NCBI RefSeq assembly: GCF_039414295.1
Contig: NZ_JBCITM010000017.1
Location: 12,392-76,391 of the forward strand
DNA from: Anoxynatronum sibiricum
Lineage (GTDB): Bacteria > Bacillota > Clostridia > Peptostreptococcales > Tindalliaceae
Length of the DNA stretch: 64,000 bases
Direction: 5' to 3'
Shown: positions 41,839-49,845 of the stretch, piece after piece
Numbering within the stretch: the first letter of the stretch is position 1
Layout of the letters: each line of letters begins with the position of its first letter
Program-made: the position numbers and the translations under genes
The notes under the pieces: model-generated
Seen by the model: the letters and a program-made list of their open reading frames with translations, nothing else
Told to the model about the DNA's origin: nothing
Database searches by the model: none

Positions 41839-43479
41839 ATGAAACAACGAGTGTGCATTCTCTGTACTTCTGACCTCCACGGCCAGCTCATGCCATCCGG
41901 AAACCCTGTCGTGCAAACCGGCGAAACCCAGCCCCTCACCAGCCTGGCCCAGATTGCCACCCTCATCGAAGCCAAAAGGCAACAGGGTGACCCGGTGCTT
42001 TACATTGATAACGGCGATGCCATTCAGGGATCAGCCCTGGTGCATGTTTATGGCAAAGACGGCCCTGCCAGTGGCCATCCCATGGTGGAAGCCCTGGCTC
42101 AACTGAAATGCGACGGTGCCGTCATTGGAAACCATGAGTTCCACTATGGCCTTGAGACCCTGCAACAAGTGGTGGCTGAGTCCCCCTTCCCCTGGCTGTC
42201 GGCCAACTGCATTCACAGGGAAACCGGAGAACCGGCGGTGGGGTTGCCTTATATGATCCGAACGCTGGGATCGGTGACCGTGGCGGTCATCGGTCTCACC
42301 ACCCGGGTTTTTCGACAAGTGGAAGAGCATCTCATTCTTGCCGATGAAATCGACACCCTGGCCCACTGGATCAAACACATTAAAACCAATCACCAGGTGG
42401 ACGTGATGGTGGTCGCTTACCATGGTGGCACACAGCGGCACGAAGTCACAGGCGAGCCCCTGCCCAAACCGGAAGAAAACCGGGGACTGGAAATGCTGGC
42501 AACCTTCCCGGAGATTGACGTACTTCTCACCGGGCATCAGCATCGCCGCTTTGTTCAGAAGCTGGGAAAACAAGTGGTGGTGCAGCCAGGAGCCTTTGGA
42601 ACAAGCCTGGGGGCAGTGACCCTGCACCTGAGCCGGGGAGCGGCGAATGACCCCTGGGCGGTGACATCTGTGGAAGCAGGCGTACTGACGGTTGATGATC
42701 CGGAAAGCCTGCAGCTGATGGGAATTGGGGAGCTTCCCGTTCCATCAGAGAGCAGCCTGGTTAAGCGGCTGGCTCCCTTTGAACAGCAGGCGCACCAATG
42801 GGAAACAGAGGTGGTTACCCTCTTGGCAAAGGCCTGCCCCATTGATGACCTGCTGACAGATATATGCATCAACGAACATCCCCTGGTGCAATGGATGCAC
42901 GGAATTTTGATGGAAAGAGGCAGTACAGAGATGTCGGTACTGTCGGTCTCCAACAGCTTGTTTAAAGGATTGAAAGCAGGTGCCGTGACCCGGGGTGACC
43001 TTCTCCGCTTTTTCCCCTTTCCCGACGACCTGTGGGTGGTGAAGATAAAGGGTGAAGCTATTTTGGCCATGTTGGAGACCGCCGCAACCATTTTTGAACC
43101 AGATGCCGCCAGCCCTGTGGGCTGCCGCATCAACGATGCCTGGCGAAGTCCCATGGTGCGCATCCATGACTACCAGTTGTGGAAAGGCATCGACTATACC
43201 TTTGACATTGACAAGCCCCCGGGCCGGCGACTGATTGCCTGCACTTTTCAGGGAAAGCCCCTTGATTTCGAAACCCTTTACACGGTGACCACCACTACTT
43301 TCATGGCTCACCAAATGGCTTATACCCATGGCATCGACCCCTTCATCAAAGTGAAGCAGATCCCTGGCAATGTGCCGGATCTTCTGATGGAAGATGCGGC
43401 GAAAGATGGATTGAATCAGGTGCAGGTGGTTCAAAACCGGCAGTTTCTCACGAAATTCAGGTCAGTTCATTTCGCTTAA
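41839..43479 (+). CDS. 5'-nucleotidase/UshA-family metallophosphatase without signal peptide
   Basis: 546 residues. The metallophosphatase domain (about 1-270) has the metal motifs CTSDLHGQL, DNGDAIQG, GNHEFHYG and GHQH; the 5'-nucleotidase C-terminal domain (about 320-510) has SNSLFKGLKAGAVTRGDLLRFFPF. The family normally is exported, but here the protein starts MKQRVCILCTSDLHG without a signal, so it should act in the cytosol, on the imported substrate. ATG 41839 has GGGGTGG at good distance and starts two bases after the binding-protein stop. Nucleotides or 2',3'-cyclic/phosphodiester substrates are plausible. Confidence 0.88.
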   Translation: MKQRVCILCTSDLHGQLMPSGNPVVQTGETQPLTSLAQIATLIEAKRQQGDPVLYIDNGDAIQGSALVHVYGKDGPASGHPMVEALAQLKCDGAVIGNHEFHYGLETLQQVVAESPFPWLSANCIHRETGEPAVGLPYMIRTLGSVTVAVIGLTTRVFRQVEEHLILADEIDTLAHWIKHIKTNHQVDVMVVAYHGGTQRHEVTGEPLPKPEENRGLEMLATFPEIDVLLTGHQHRRFVQKLGKQVVVQPGAFGTSLGAVTLHLSRGAANDPWAVTSVEAGVLTVDDPESLQLMGIGELPVPSESSLVKRLAPFEQQAHQWETEVVTLLAKACPIDDLLTDICINEHPLVQWMHGILMERGSTEMSVLSVSNSLFKGLKAGAVTRGDLLRFFPFPDDLWVVKIKGEAILAMLETAATIFEPDAASPVGCRINDAWRSPMVRIHDYQLWKGIDYTFDIDKPPGRRLIACTFQGKPLDFETLYTVTTTTFMAHQMAYTHGIDPFIKVKQIPGNVPDLLMEDAAKDGLNQVQVVQNRQFLTKFRSVHFA

Positions 43480-43641
43480 TCAGGGAATCATTTAATCGGG
43501 CGAAACCATAAGGCACCAGGTACGCCCCCACAAAACATCCAAAAGCATTCATCAGGTACCTGCCAAACATCTGCCAGGCATCAAGCAGGCACCTATGCTA
43601 CCAAGACCAAGCACCTACCAAGCATCAAGGGAGGAAGTCAC

Positions 43642-44823
43642 ATGGCAAGTCTGGCACTGAAAAACGTGACCAAAAAATATGGCACCACAGTGGCGGTTCA
43701 AGATTTTTCCCTGGAGATTCAGGATCAGGAGTTCGTGGTTTTCGTCGGCCCCTCCGGCTGCGGTAAATCCACCACCCTGCGCATGATCGCCGGATTAGAG
43801 GAAATCACCGAAGGAGATGTGTATATAGGCGAAACCCGGGTGAACGAAAAAGCGCCCAAAGATCGAAACATCGCCATGGTATTCCAAAACTATGCCCTGT
43901 ACCCCCACATGACTGTCTATGAAAACATGGCCCTGGGATTGAAAAATAAACATATTGACAAAAAAGAAATTCATCGGCGCATCGAAGAAGCCGCCGGTAT
44001 ATTATCCCTTGAAGAGCTTTTAACCCGCAAGCCCAAAGAACTTTCCGGCGGCCAGCGGCAGCGGGTGGCCATCGGAAGAGCCATCGTGCGAAACCCCAGC
44101 GTCTTTTTAATGGATGAACCCCTCTCCAATCTTGACGCCAAGCTGCGGGTGCGCATGCGGGCAGAAATCGGTGCCCTTCACAAACGCCTGCAAACCACCT
44201 TCATTTATGTGACCCATGATCAAATGGAAGCCATGACCCTGGGCGACCGGATTGTGGTGATGAACAACCGCACCATTCAACAAATCGGCACCCCCGACGA
44301 AATTTACGATGCCCCCTGCAACCTGTTTGTGGCAGGGTTTGTCGGATCACCTGCCATGAATCTGCTGGGAGGAACCCTGATACAACAGCCTCACACGGTG
44401 GTTTTGCAACTGGAGAACCAAGGGTTACCGTTGATTCCTGACTTGGGCAAAAAGCTTCTGGAGCAAGCGGGAAGCAGCGGGCGGGTGATTTGCGGTATTC
44501 GGCCGGAACATCTCATGCTGGAGGCCGCCGGTGTCGCATCAACATCCAGCCAGGAGCAGCATCACCAGGACCCACGCAGGCAAAGCGAAGGGAATTCGTC
44601 GTCAATAACCGGTGAATTTGCCGGTATCTCAGGCCAGATCAGCCTCATGGAAAACATGGGACGAGAGATGGTGGTGCATTTGCAGTGGGGAACCGACCGG
44701 AACCTTGTCATCGTGGGAAACCGGGAACTAACCTTTCAGGAGGGCCAGCAGGTGCGTTGTCAAATCAATATGGAGAAAGCCCATTTTTTTGATCCTGTCG
44801 CTGGAAAGCGACTGAAAATTTAA
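43642..44823 (+). CDS. ABC ATPase of the MalK/UgpC/MsmK type
   Basis: 393 residues: Walker A GPSGCGKST, signature LSGGQRQRVAIGRAI, Walker B VFLMDEPLSNLD, switch HDQMEA and a C-terminal TOBE/OB domain (about 240-393) as in UgpC/MsmK. A Gln/His/Ser-rich insertion (about 300-320) is unusual. GGGAGGAAG precedes the ATG. Energises the permease pair at 38397-40198; the operon order permease-permease-SBP-phosphatase-ATPase resembles Ugp-type operons. The 160 bases upstream are a G-poor, CACC/CATC-rich repeat. Confidence 0.93.
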   Translation: MASLALKNVTKKYGTTVAVQDFSLEIQDQEFVVFVGPSGCGKSTTLRMIAGLEEITEGDVYIGETRVNEKAPKDRNIAMVFQNYALYPHMTVYENMALGLKNKHIDKKEIHRRIEEAAGILSLEELLTRKPKELSGGQRQRVAIGRAIVRNPSVFLMDEPLSNLDAKLRVRMRAEIGALHKRLQTTFIYVTHDQMEAMTLGDRIVVMNNRTIQQIGTPDEIYDAPCNLFVAGFVGSPAMNLLGGTLIQQPHTVVLQLENQGLPLIPDLGKKLLEQAGSSGRVICGIRPEHLMLEAAGVASTSSQEQHHQDPRRQSEGNSSSITGEFAGISGQISLMENMGREMVVHLQWGTDRNLVIVGNRELTFQEGQQVRCQINMEKAHFFDPVAGKRLKI

Positions 44824-44840
44824 GGAATATTTCAAAGAGC

Positions 44841-44902
44841 AAAAGCCTGCAGGGAGCCTGTTTGATAAGCGAATCAAACAAGCGTCAATGCAGGCTTTTT
44901 CA
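44841..44902 (+). terminator. Intrinsic terminator of the sugar ABC operon
   Basis: AAAAGCCTGCA (44841-44851) pairs with TGCAGGCTTTTT (44889-44900); an inner stem TTTGAT/ATCAAA sits in the loop. Ends the operon before the Fur-controlled one. Confidence 0.8.
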
Positions 44903-44960
44903 TAAGGCATTAGACGTTTCTGTCTTTTCTGAAAACTGTCCGATATTGGATAGATTTGAA

Positions 44961-44992
44961 TGATAATGATCATTATAATGAAAATGATATTC
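44961..44992. promoter_or_regulatory. Fur-box array before the first GTPase/ATPase/SBP module
   Basis: Overlapping 7-1-7 Fur-like sites: TGATAATGATCATTA, TGATCATTATAATGA and further AATGAAAATGATAT, built of the GATAAT-type hexamers known for Fur. The perfect palindrome ATAATGATCATTAT is inside. TATAAT at 44974-44979 within the array may be the -10, so Fur would block RNA polymerase. The GTPase gene starts 164 bases downstream. Confidence 0.75.
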
Positions 44993-45155
44993 GATATCGA
45001 TAGAAACGACTGTGAGTCTCAGATTTCAATTATTCTCGACGAATATCTACCGATAAAAGAGATTTAGATAACATGTTTTATCAGGTTAAAGAGAAAGAGA
45101 TGACAGAGCTGGTAGGTCCTGCGGGGGCCACGGCCTAATGAAAGGAACGAGGTAT

Positions 45156-45893
45156 ATGACAGAAAACACAACGAGCAATCGTCCCAAAGCCATTATTGTG
45201 GCGGGACCACCGGCTACGGGAAAAACGGCAGTAATGCTGCATGTGGTGCAGAGCTTATTGAGGAACGAACAAAAAGTGGCGGTGGTTAAAGTAGACTGCC
45301 TGGAAACGGAAGACGATAAAAAGTATGCAGAGCTGGGTGTTCCAGTGGCAATTGGATTGAGCAATGATATATGCCCGGATCACTTCTATGCTGTGAATTT
45401 TGAAGAGATGATTTCATGGGCAGAAGAAAAGGAATCTCAAATATTAGTTATTGAAACGGCAGGGTTGTGTCATCGCTGTGCGCCGGGTATAGACGGAGTA
45501 CTGACCTTTTGTGTGGTGGATTGCCTGTCCAGCATCAAAACACCTCAAAAAGCAGGACCAGTCGTCACCACCTCAGACGTAGTCATTGTTACAAAGGGAG
45601 ACATGGTGTCTCAGGCGGAACGAGAAGTTTTCAAAGCCAGAATCAGAGAAATAAATCCCAAGGCCCTGATTACTGAAGCTAACGGCTTGACGGGTAGTGG
45701 TTGTGAAGGGCTGGCGGCCATTGTTAATCAAGAATCGCCTCTGGAGGAGATCAGTGATTCACGGCTGCGCTATCCTATGCCTACGGCAATCTGTTCGTAC
45801 TGCATGGGGGAAAAACGCCTTGGCAATAAGCATCAACACGGAGTGGTCTATAAGATGGATTTTAACACACGTGGAGGTGGGCTGTATGCTTAA
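45156..45893 (+). CDS. G3E/CobW-HypB-like GTPase with Cys motifs (module copy 1)
   Basis: 245-residue P-loop GTPase of the SIMIBI/G3E type (CobW, HypB, UreG relatives), which use GTP to put metals or cofactors into proteins. Walker A GPPATGKT at 17-24, a KVDCL switch-I segment with Cys48, CPDH (Cys73, His76), AGLCHRC (Cys105, Cys108), base-recognition TKGD at 146-149 and a C-terminal CSYC (Cys213, Cys216). The cysteines recur in copy 2 (53027-53716) and are good metal-ligand candidates. ATG 45156 follows AAAGGA; ATG 45138 has no RBS. Overlaps the ATPase gene and lies under Fur control. Confidence 0.85.
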   Translation: MTENTTSNRPKAIIVAGPPATGKTAVMLHVVQSLLRNEQKVAVVKVDCLETEDDKKYAELGVPVAIGLSNDICPDHFYAVNFEEMISWAEEKESQILVIETAGLCHRCAPGIDGVLTFCVVDCLSSIKTPQKAGPVVTTSDVVIVTKGDMVSQAEREVFKARIREINPKALITEANGLTGSGCEGLAAIVNQESPLEEISDSRLRYPMPTAICSYCMGEKRLGNKHQHGVVYKMDFNTRGGGLYA

Positions 45894-46656
45894 GGAAATA
45901 ACAATACTTGGAGGATTTCAGAAAAACGGAGAACCTGAAGCAGTACGAGAGGTGAGCATTAAGGTTGGACAGGTATACAGCATTGTGGGATTTACTGGTT
46001 CGGGCAAGAGTCAGCTGATTAATGATATTGAGCAAATATCTCAAAGAGATTCAATTTCCAGGCGCCAAATTCTTCTTGATGGCAATGCGCCGGCAGACAA
46101 TGCCATGGGCAGATACGAAAAGAATTTAGTGGCCCATCTTTCACAAAATATGAATTTTATTCTTGATATGAAAGTGAGAGAGTTTTTAATCATGCATGCG
46201 GGTTGCCGTGGCTTTCAAGAACCTGATAAAAAAGCAGATGAAGTGATTGAATGCGCGAATACCTTTGCAGGAGAAGCGATTAAGCCTGGCGAAAATTTGA
46301 CCCGGCTGAGTGGCGGGCAGTCCCGATCATTGATGATCGCTGATGTTGCGATTAACGGAGATTCGCCGGTTGTGCTCATTGATGAAGTGGAAAACGCTGG
46401 GATACATCGACTGAAAGCGATGGAAACACTAGCGGCACAAAAGAAGATTGTGCTGGTCGTGACGCATGATCCGTTACTGGCTTTGCTGGGTGAGAAGCGT
46501 ATCATTATGGGCAATGGAGGAATGCAGCGTGTTCTTGAACTGGCATCAGAAGAAAAATCTGTGCGAGAGATGCTGGAGCAGATGGCAGGTGTCATTCAAA
46601 CGGTGCAGGATCAATTACGTCAGGGAGAAAGAGTGTCTGTATGTTCTCTAATGTGA
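45886..46656 (+). CDS. ABC-type ATPase without a permease (module copy 1)
   Basis: 256 residues. Walker A GFTGSGKS (35-42), Q-loop-like LSQNMNFILDM, signature LSGGQSRS (141-148), Walker B VVLIDEVENAGI (162-173) and switch His194 in VTHDP. It looks like an ABC ATPase domain, but the region after Walker B (ENAGI in place of the usual PTSALD) and the LSQNMNFI motif set it apart from transport ATPases, and no membrane partner is encoded. The gene overlaps the GTPase by eight bases, with GGAGGTGG in front of the ATG. It probably forms an energy-driven soluble complex with its neighbours. Confidence 0.85.
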   Translation: MLKEITILGGFQKNGEPEAVREVSIKVGQVYSIVGFTGSGKSQLINDIEQISQRDSISRRQILLDGNAPADNAMGRYEKNLVAHLSQNMNFILDMKVREFLIMHAGCRGFQEPDKKADEVIECANTFAGEAIKPGENLTRLSGGQSRSLMIADVAINGDSPVVLIDEVENAGIHRLKAMETLAAQKKIVLVVTHDPLLALLGEKRIIMGNGGMQRVLELASEEKSVREMLEQMAGVIQTVQDQLRQGERVSVCSLM

Positions 46657-46755
46657 GCGTCCATTTAATCGACCATCACCCGGCAAGGCAAAGCGTCAAT
46701 GCAGCTTTCAGCAAAGTTGCAATAGCCTTAATAAATATTGGAGGGAGAATGAAGG

Positions 46756-47712
46756 ATGAACAATCAGCCTGTGAGTAAAGATATAAAAGTGTATTGGAAC
46801 AATCCGGCATGCCTTAACAAGGCGGTTAAAGAGAGATTGGATGCGAAAGAATCGGAGTGGAAGGTGAATAGTAGGGGAACCGTTCTTTTTGACTATTATG
46901 GATTAATTGAAGAGATGTTAATGGATGAGAGGCTTGAGCGGGATCTAAAGGAGGGAGGCATAGGGGCTGACATAGTTGTGAGCACAGACATGCAACTGTT
47001 TCATCGTAAGGACATGCTTTTGGGTAACCTGCATCTCTTTGAGTCGATTCAGGACTGGTTTCCAATTCGCTCTGAGTTTGCGGAGATGTCGCATCCCCAG
47101 GGCTATTTCCAGCCTTCGTTGCTTGTGCCTGTGGTCATTATAAAAAATGATGAAATGCTAAAAGAAACAGGAGAGATCCTTGGTTGGGAGGATTTACTGG
47201 ATCCGGCGCTGGCGGGAAAAGTAGCAATAGCAAGCACAGACAAACCAGCCGGAAAGTCAGTTTTGAAAGGATTCTGGTATTTATATGGCGAGGAAGGCTT
47301 GATGAAAGCGAGGCATAACTTTAGCGTTTTAAGCAATCCCGCAGCGATATTTGATGCTGTGGATCGGGGAGAATATCCTTTAGGGATTGTTCCGTTGCTT
47401 TTCGCTACTGGTGCAGGCAAAAGTGGTCACGTTAGTCAAATTTGGCCTAAGGAGGGTCTCATGGTAATCGTTGCTTACGTCGCTGTGAGGACCGGAGCTG
47501 GGCTTGAAGCAAAGGAATTACTTATGGAGAGTCTTTATTCAGAAGAGTTGCAGCATTTATACAGTCAACGGGGATTTATGATCCCGGTTCATGACCGCGT
47601 TGAACCTAAACAGGAATTGAAAGAGCAGAAGACGCGTTTCATATATCCCGACTGGGAGTGGGTTGAAAAGAACGATATGAATGTACTGGAACAAAACATG
47701 ATCATATACTAA
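46756..47712 (+). CDS. SBP-fold protein without signal peptide (module copy 1)
   Basis: 318 residues that resemble type II solute-binding proteins of the Fbp/SBP_bac_6 kind: WEDLLDPALAGKVAIAS (about 142-158) and a long alpha/beta body. There is no N-terminal signal peptide or lipobox (begins MNNQPVSKDIKVYW), so it should be cytosolic. It follows the ATPase by 100 bases and is preceded by GGAGGGAG. A cytosolic binding protein would carry a ligand, metal or cofactor inside the cell. Homologous to 52029-53036. Confidence 0.75.
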   Translation: MNNQPVSKDIKVYWNNPACLNKAVKERLDAKESEWKVNSRGTVLFDYYGLIEEMLMDERLERDLKEGGIGADIVVSTDMQLFHRKDMLLGNLHLFESIQDWFPIRSEFAEMSHPQGYFQPSLLVPVVIIKNDEMLKETGEILGWEDLLDPALAGKVAIASTDKPAGKSVLKGFWYLYGEEGLMKARHNFSVLSNPAAIFDAVDRGEYPLGIVPLLFATGAGKSGHVSQIWPKEGLMVIVAYVAVRTGAGLEAKELLMESLYSEELQHLYSQRGFMIPVHDRVEPKQELKEQKTRFIYPDWEWVEKNDMNVLEQNMIIY

Positions 47713-47746
47713 CTCATTCCGGCTATTAATAGGTATTCATTCAATC

Positions 47747-47804
47747 AACCTCCGCATATGATTTTGTGCGCTTCGACAGCGCATATAAATTGTATGCGGA
47801 GGTT
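47747..47804 (+). terminator. Large hairpin at the end of the first module
   Basis: AACCTCCGCATA pairs perfectly with TATGCGGAGGTT; an inner TGTGCGCT/AGCGCATA stem makes it a two-tier hairpin. The T-rich tail (ATTGTTGTTTC) is weak. Likely a terminator or mRNA-end stabiliser of the Fur-regulated operon. Confidence 0.6.
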
Positions 47805-47946
47805 ATTGTTGTTTCGAAGACTATTTGACGCTTCACAAAAAATACGCTCCTCTGGATTCTCGTCAACACCTAACGATCTCTATCTGCCTCAACCGGGGAG
47901 ACGGAATGAGTGAAAGAGGGAGGGAAAAGAGTATGCAAAATATAAA

Positions 47947-47984
47947 TGATAATGATTGACAAAATCAATTAGATGGGGTAGAAT
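47947..47984 (+). promoter_or_regulatory. Promoter of the ArsR operon overlapped by a Fur-like box
   Basis: TTGACA (47956-47961), a 17-base spacer and TAGAAT (47979-47984). A Fur-like 7-1-7 site, TGATAATGATTGACA (47947-47961), covers the -35, so iron-loaded Fur should repress it. Confidence 0.7.
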
Positions 47985-48014
47985 TCTGTTTAAGTCATTG
48001 CTTAATCAAATTAA

Positions 48015-48037
48015 TTTGAGTCAAAGTCGAACTCAAA
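48015..48037. promoter_or_regulatory. Candidate ArsR operator
   Basis: TTTGAGT (48015-48021) and ACTCAAA (48031-48037) are exact inverted repeats with a nine-base spacer, downstream of the promoter of the ArsR-family gene. Position and symmetry fit autorepression. Confidence 0.5.
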
Positions 48038-48040
48038 ACC

Positions 48041-48112
48041 CACCAAACATCGCCAATGATTTCACCAAAAGTCACCAAACATTACCGAACATCACCAAAC
48101 ATCACCAAACAT
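48041..48112 (+). repeat. Tandem TCACCAAACA repeat in the arsR leader
   Basis: Five to six degenerate copies of TCACCAAACA (or CACCAAACAT) fill the leader. Like the other repeats of this window it is almost free of G and should be unstructured. There is no spacer/repeat alternation, so it is not a CRISPR array. Confidence 0.7.
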
Positions 48113-48254
48113 CAAGATGTTAACACCTCAGTACCGCATCATCAGCTGTCAATCTCAGTTCAAAAGCGCTGACGTTCAGGGAACTGAACCAGCCAGTGAA
48201 GCCGGTGCAGCCGTTGAAGTCAGTGAAGTCAGTGAAAGGAACGGAGCGGTACGC

Positions 48255-48629
48255 ATGGAATCCTTATTACGCACACTGAAAGCACTGGCAGATGAAACCC
48301 GGCTGAAAATGGTGATCATGCTGCTGGAAAAAGATTACTGTGTCGGCGGCCTGGCGAGGCACTTGAACATCTCCAAGGCGGCAGTGTCCCAACATCTGAA
48401 GGTGCTGCGGGAAAGCGGCCTGGTGGTGGGTGAAAAAAGAAGCTATTATGTTTTTTATGCAGTGCAAAAAGAGCAGATCAACAGCATCTCCCGGGAACTG
48501 GAAGCCATCGCCCGCCAGGAATACCAGACGCTTTTCAAAAATCATGGCTGTCGCCACGATGGTTCCTGCGGCTACGGGGCCAACCTGACAGAAGACCATC
48601 ATCAACCAAAGAAATGCGCAGGAGGATGA
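48255..48629 (+). CDS. ArsR/SmtB-family metalloregulator-like repressor
   Basis: 124 residues with a winged HTH (about 5-80; LADETRLKMVIMLLEKDYCVGGLARHLNISKAAVSQHLKVLRESGL). Cys in DYCVGG at the start of the recognition part is where ArsR carries its metal Cys, and the C-terminal tail has NHGCRHDGSCGYG with two Cys and His, so metal sensing is plausible. ATG 48255 fits GGAG nearby; the longer frame to 48117 runs through the leader repeats. Followed after three bases by a small gene and then an iron-type ABC importer. Confidence 0.82.
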   Translation: MESLLRTLKALADETRLKMVIMLLEKDYCVGGLARHLNISKAAVSQHLKVLRESGLVVGEKRSYYVFYAVQKEQINSISRELEAIARQEYQTLFKNHGCRHDGSCGYGANLTEDHHQPKKCAGG

Positions 48630-48632
48630 GCC

Positions 48633-48812
48633 ATGGCGGTGAACAATGAAATGGTGTTGACAAAAATCCAGGAGCTCTATCAGTCGCTGTATGAGCATGA
48701 CGGTTTCAGCGAAATGAAAATTGAAATGCGCTTTCTGAAAAAAGGCCAGAAAGAAATTATTCTTCACTGTGGCAAACAATATCGATATGTGGTTGACTGG
48801 CCGGAAAAATAA
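48633..48812 (+). CDS. 59-residue protein in the ArsR operon
   Basis: Small frame starting at ATG 48633 with AGGAGG at 48620-48625, ending TAA 48812. It begins MAVNNEMVLTKIQELYQSLY and ends RYVVDWPEK; one Cys and two His (LHCGKQY). It is likely real because of its RBS, position between arsR and the ABC genes, and unbroken frame. I do not recognise the family. It might be a small metal-binding or regulatory protein; this is a guess. Confidence 0.6.
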   Translation: MAVNNEMVLTKIQELYQSLYEHDGFSEMKIEMRFLKKGQKEIILHCGKQYRYVVDWPEK

Positions 48813-48912
48813 GCGGCCGGAAGGCGGTTCTGTGAGTGAACCCTTCCATGAGGCGATGCGAAAAAGCATTGTCATCAGGAGGGTTCTTTTTTGTGGAGGA
48901 GGGAAGGATAAC

Positions 48913-49722
48913 ATGCTGGAAGTTCATCAGTTGGACTTTGCCTATGGAAAAAAGCGGGTGCTGCATCAAATCGATCTGCAGGCACAGCCGGGAGAAGTGA
49001 TCTCCCTTTTGGGGCCCAATGGTTCGGGGAAATCCACCCTGCTGCGTAACCTGGCGGGGCTGTTGAAGCCTGATGCCGGCACCATTACCCTGCGGGGGGA
49101 TCCCCTGAAAAAACTGGGGCGTCGGGAAATCGCCCGGCAGCTCAGCTTTCTTCCCCAGGGGCAGGAACCTGTACAGCACATGAACGTGTGGGAGTTGGTG
49201 GCCAGAGGCCGAAGCCCCCATCAAAGAGCCGGTTGGATGATGAATAGTCAAGACAGGGAAACCGTTCAATGGGCGCTGGACTACATGGCCCTCTCCCACC
49301 TGGCCCATAGGAACGTGGCCGACCTTTCCGGCGGCGAACGTCAACGGGCGTGGATCGCCATGGTGCTGGCCCAGGATACCCAGCTGGTCTTGCTGGACGA
49401 GCCGGTCACTTATCTGGATATTAAACACCAGTGGGATGTCTTGGAGGTGATTCAGGATCTGAAGGATTCTTTTCATAAAACCGTCATCACCGTTTTTCAT
49501 GACCTGAACCACGCCATGGCCGTTTCAGACCGGGTGTATCTGTTGCGGCAGGGAGAGGTTTTTGCCCAGGGACCGCCAGAAACAGTGATTACCCACAGCG
49601 CCATGCATGATGCTTATGGCATACATGCCCAGGTGTGCCGGGTGCAGCACTGCTGTCACCCGGTGGTGGTACCCGCGGGCATCAAGCCCGGAAAATGCCG
49701 CCGAAACAAGGCGGCCGGGTAG
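48913..49722 (+). CDS. FecE/BtuD-type ABC ATPase
   Basis: 269 residues of the iron-chelate/B12 ABC ATPase family. Walker A GPNGSGKST, signature LSGGERQRAWIAMVL, Walker B LVLLDEPVTYLD, switch His in VFHDLNHA. The C-terminal tail has unusual Cys/His (VCRVQHCCHPVV). ATG 48913 follows GGAGGAGGG; the longer frame reaching back to 48769 overlaps the small gene. Supplies energy to the FecCD-type permease at 50877, with the binding lipoprotein between them. Confidence 0.92.
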   Translation: MLEVHQLDFAYGKKRVLHQIDLQAQPGEVISLLGPNGSGKSTLLRNLAGLLKPDAGTITLRGDPLKKLGRREIARQLSFLPQGQEPVQHMNVWELVARGRSPHQRAGWMMNSQDRETVQWALDYMALSHLAHRNVADLSGGERQRAWIAMVLAQDTQLVLLDEPVTYLDIKHQWDVLEVIQDLKDSFHKTVITVFHDLNHAMAVSDRVYLLRQGEVFAQGPPETVITHSAMHDAYGIHAQVCRVQHCCHPVVVPAGIKPGKCRRNKAAG

Positions 49723-49845
49723 AACAAGCAATGGAACACAGCAGAACACAGCCAGTATCATCGAAAACACTGATTGAATCCATAACCGAGAACTGATAAC
49801 TGAAAGCTGATAACCAAGAATCGATAACCGAACGGAGGAAATGAC

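Noticed and set aside
42745..43434. 229-codon minus-strand frame opposite the 5'-nucleotidase-like gene
   Set aside because: Shadow of a gene with metal motifs in the right order on the other strand.
48041..48112. CRISPR-like short repeats before the ArsR gene
   Set aside because: The copies are degenerate and contiguous with no unique spacers, and no cas genes are near.
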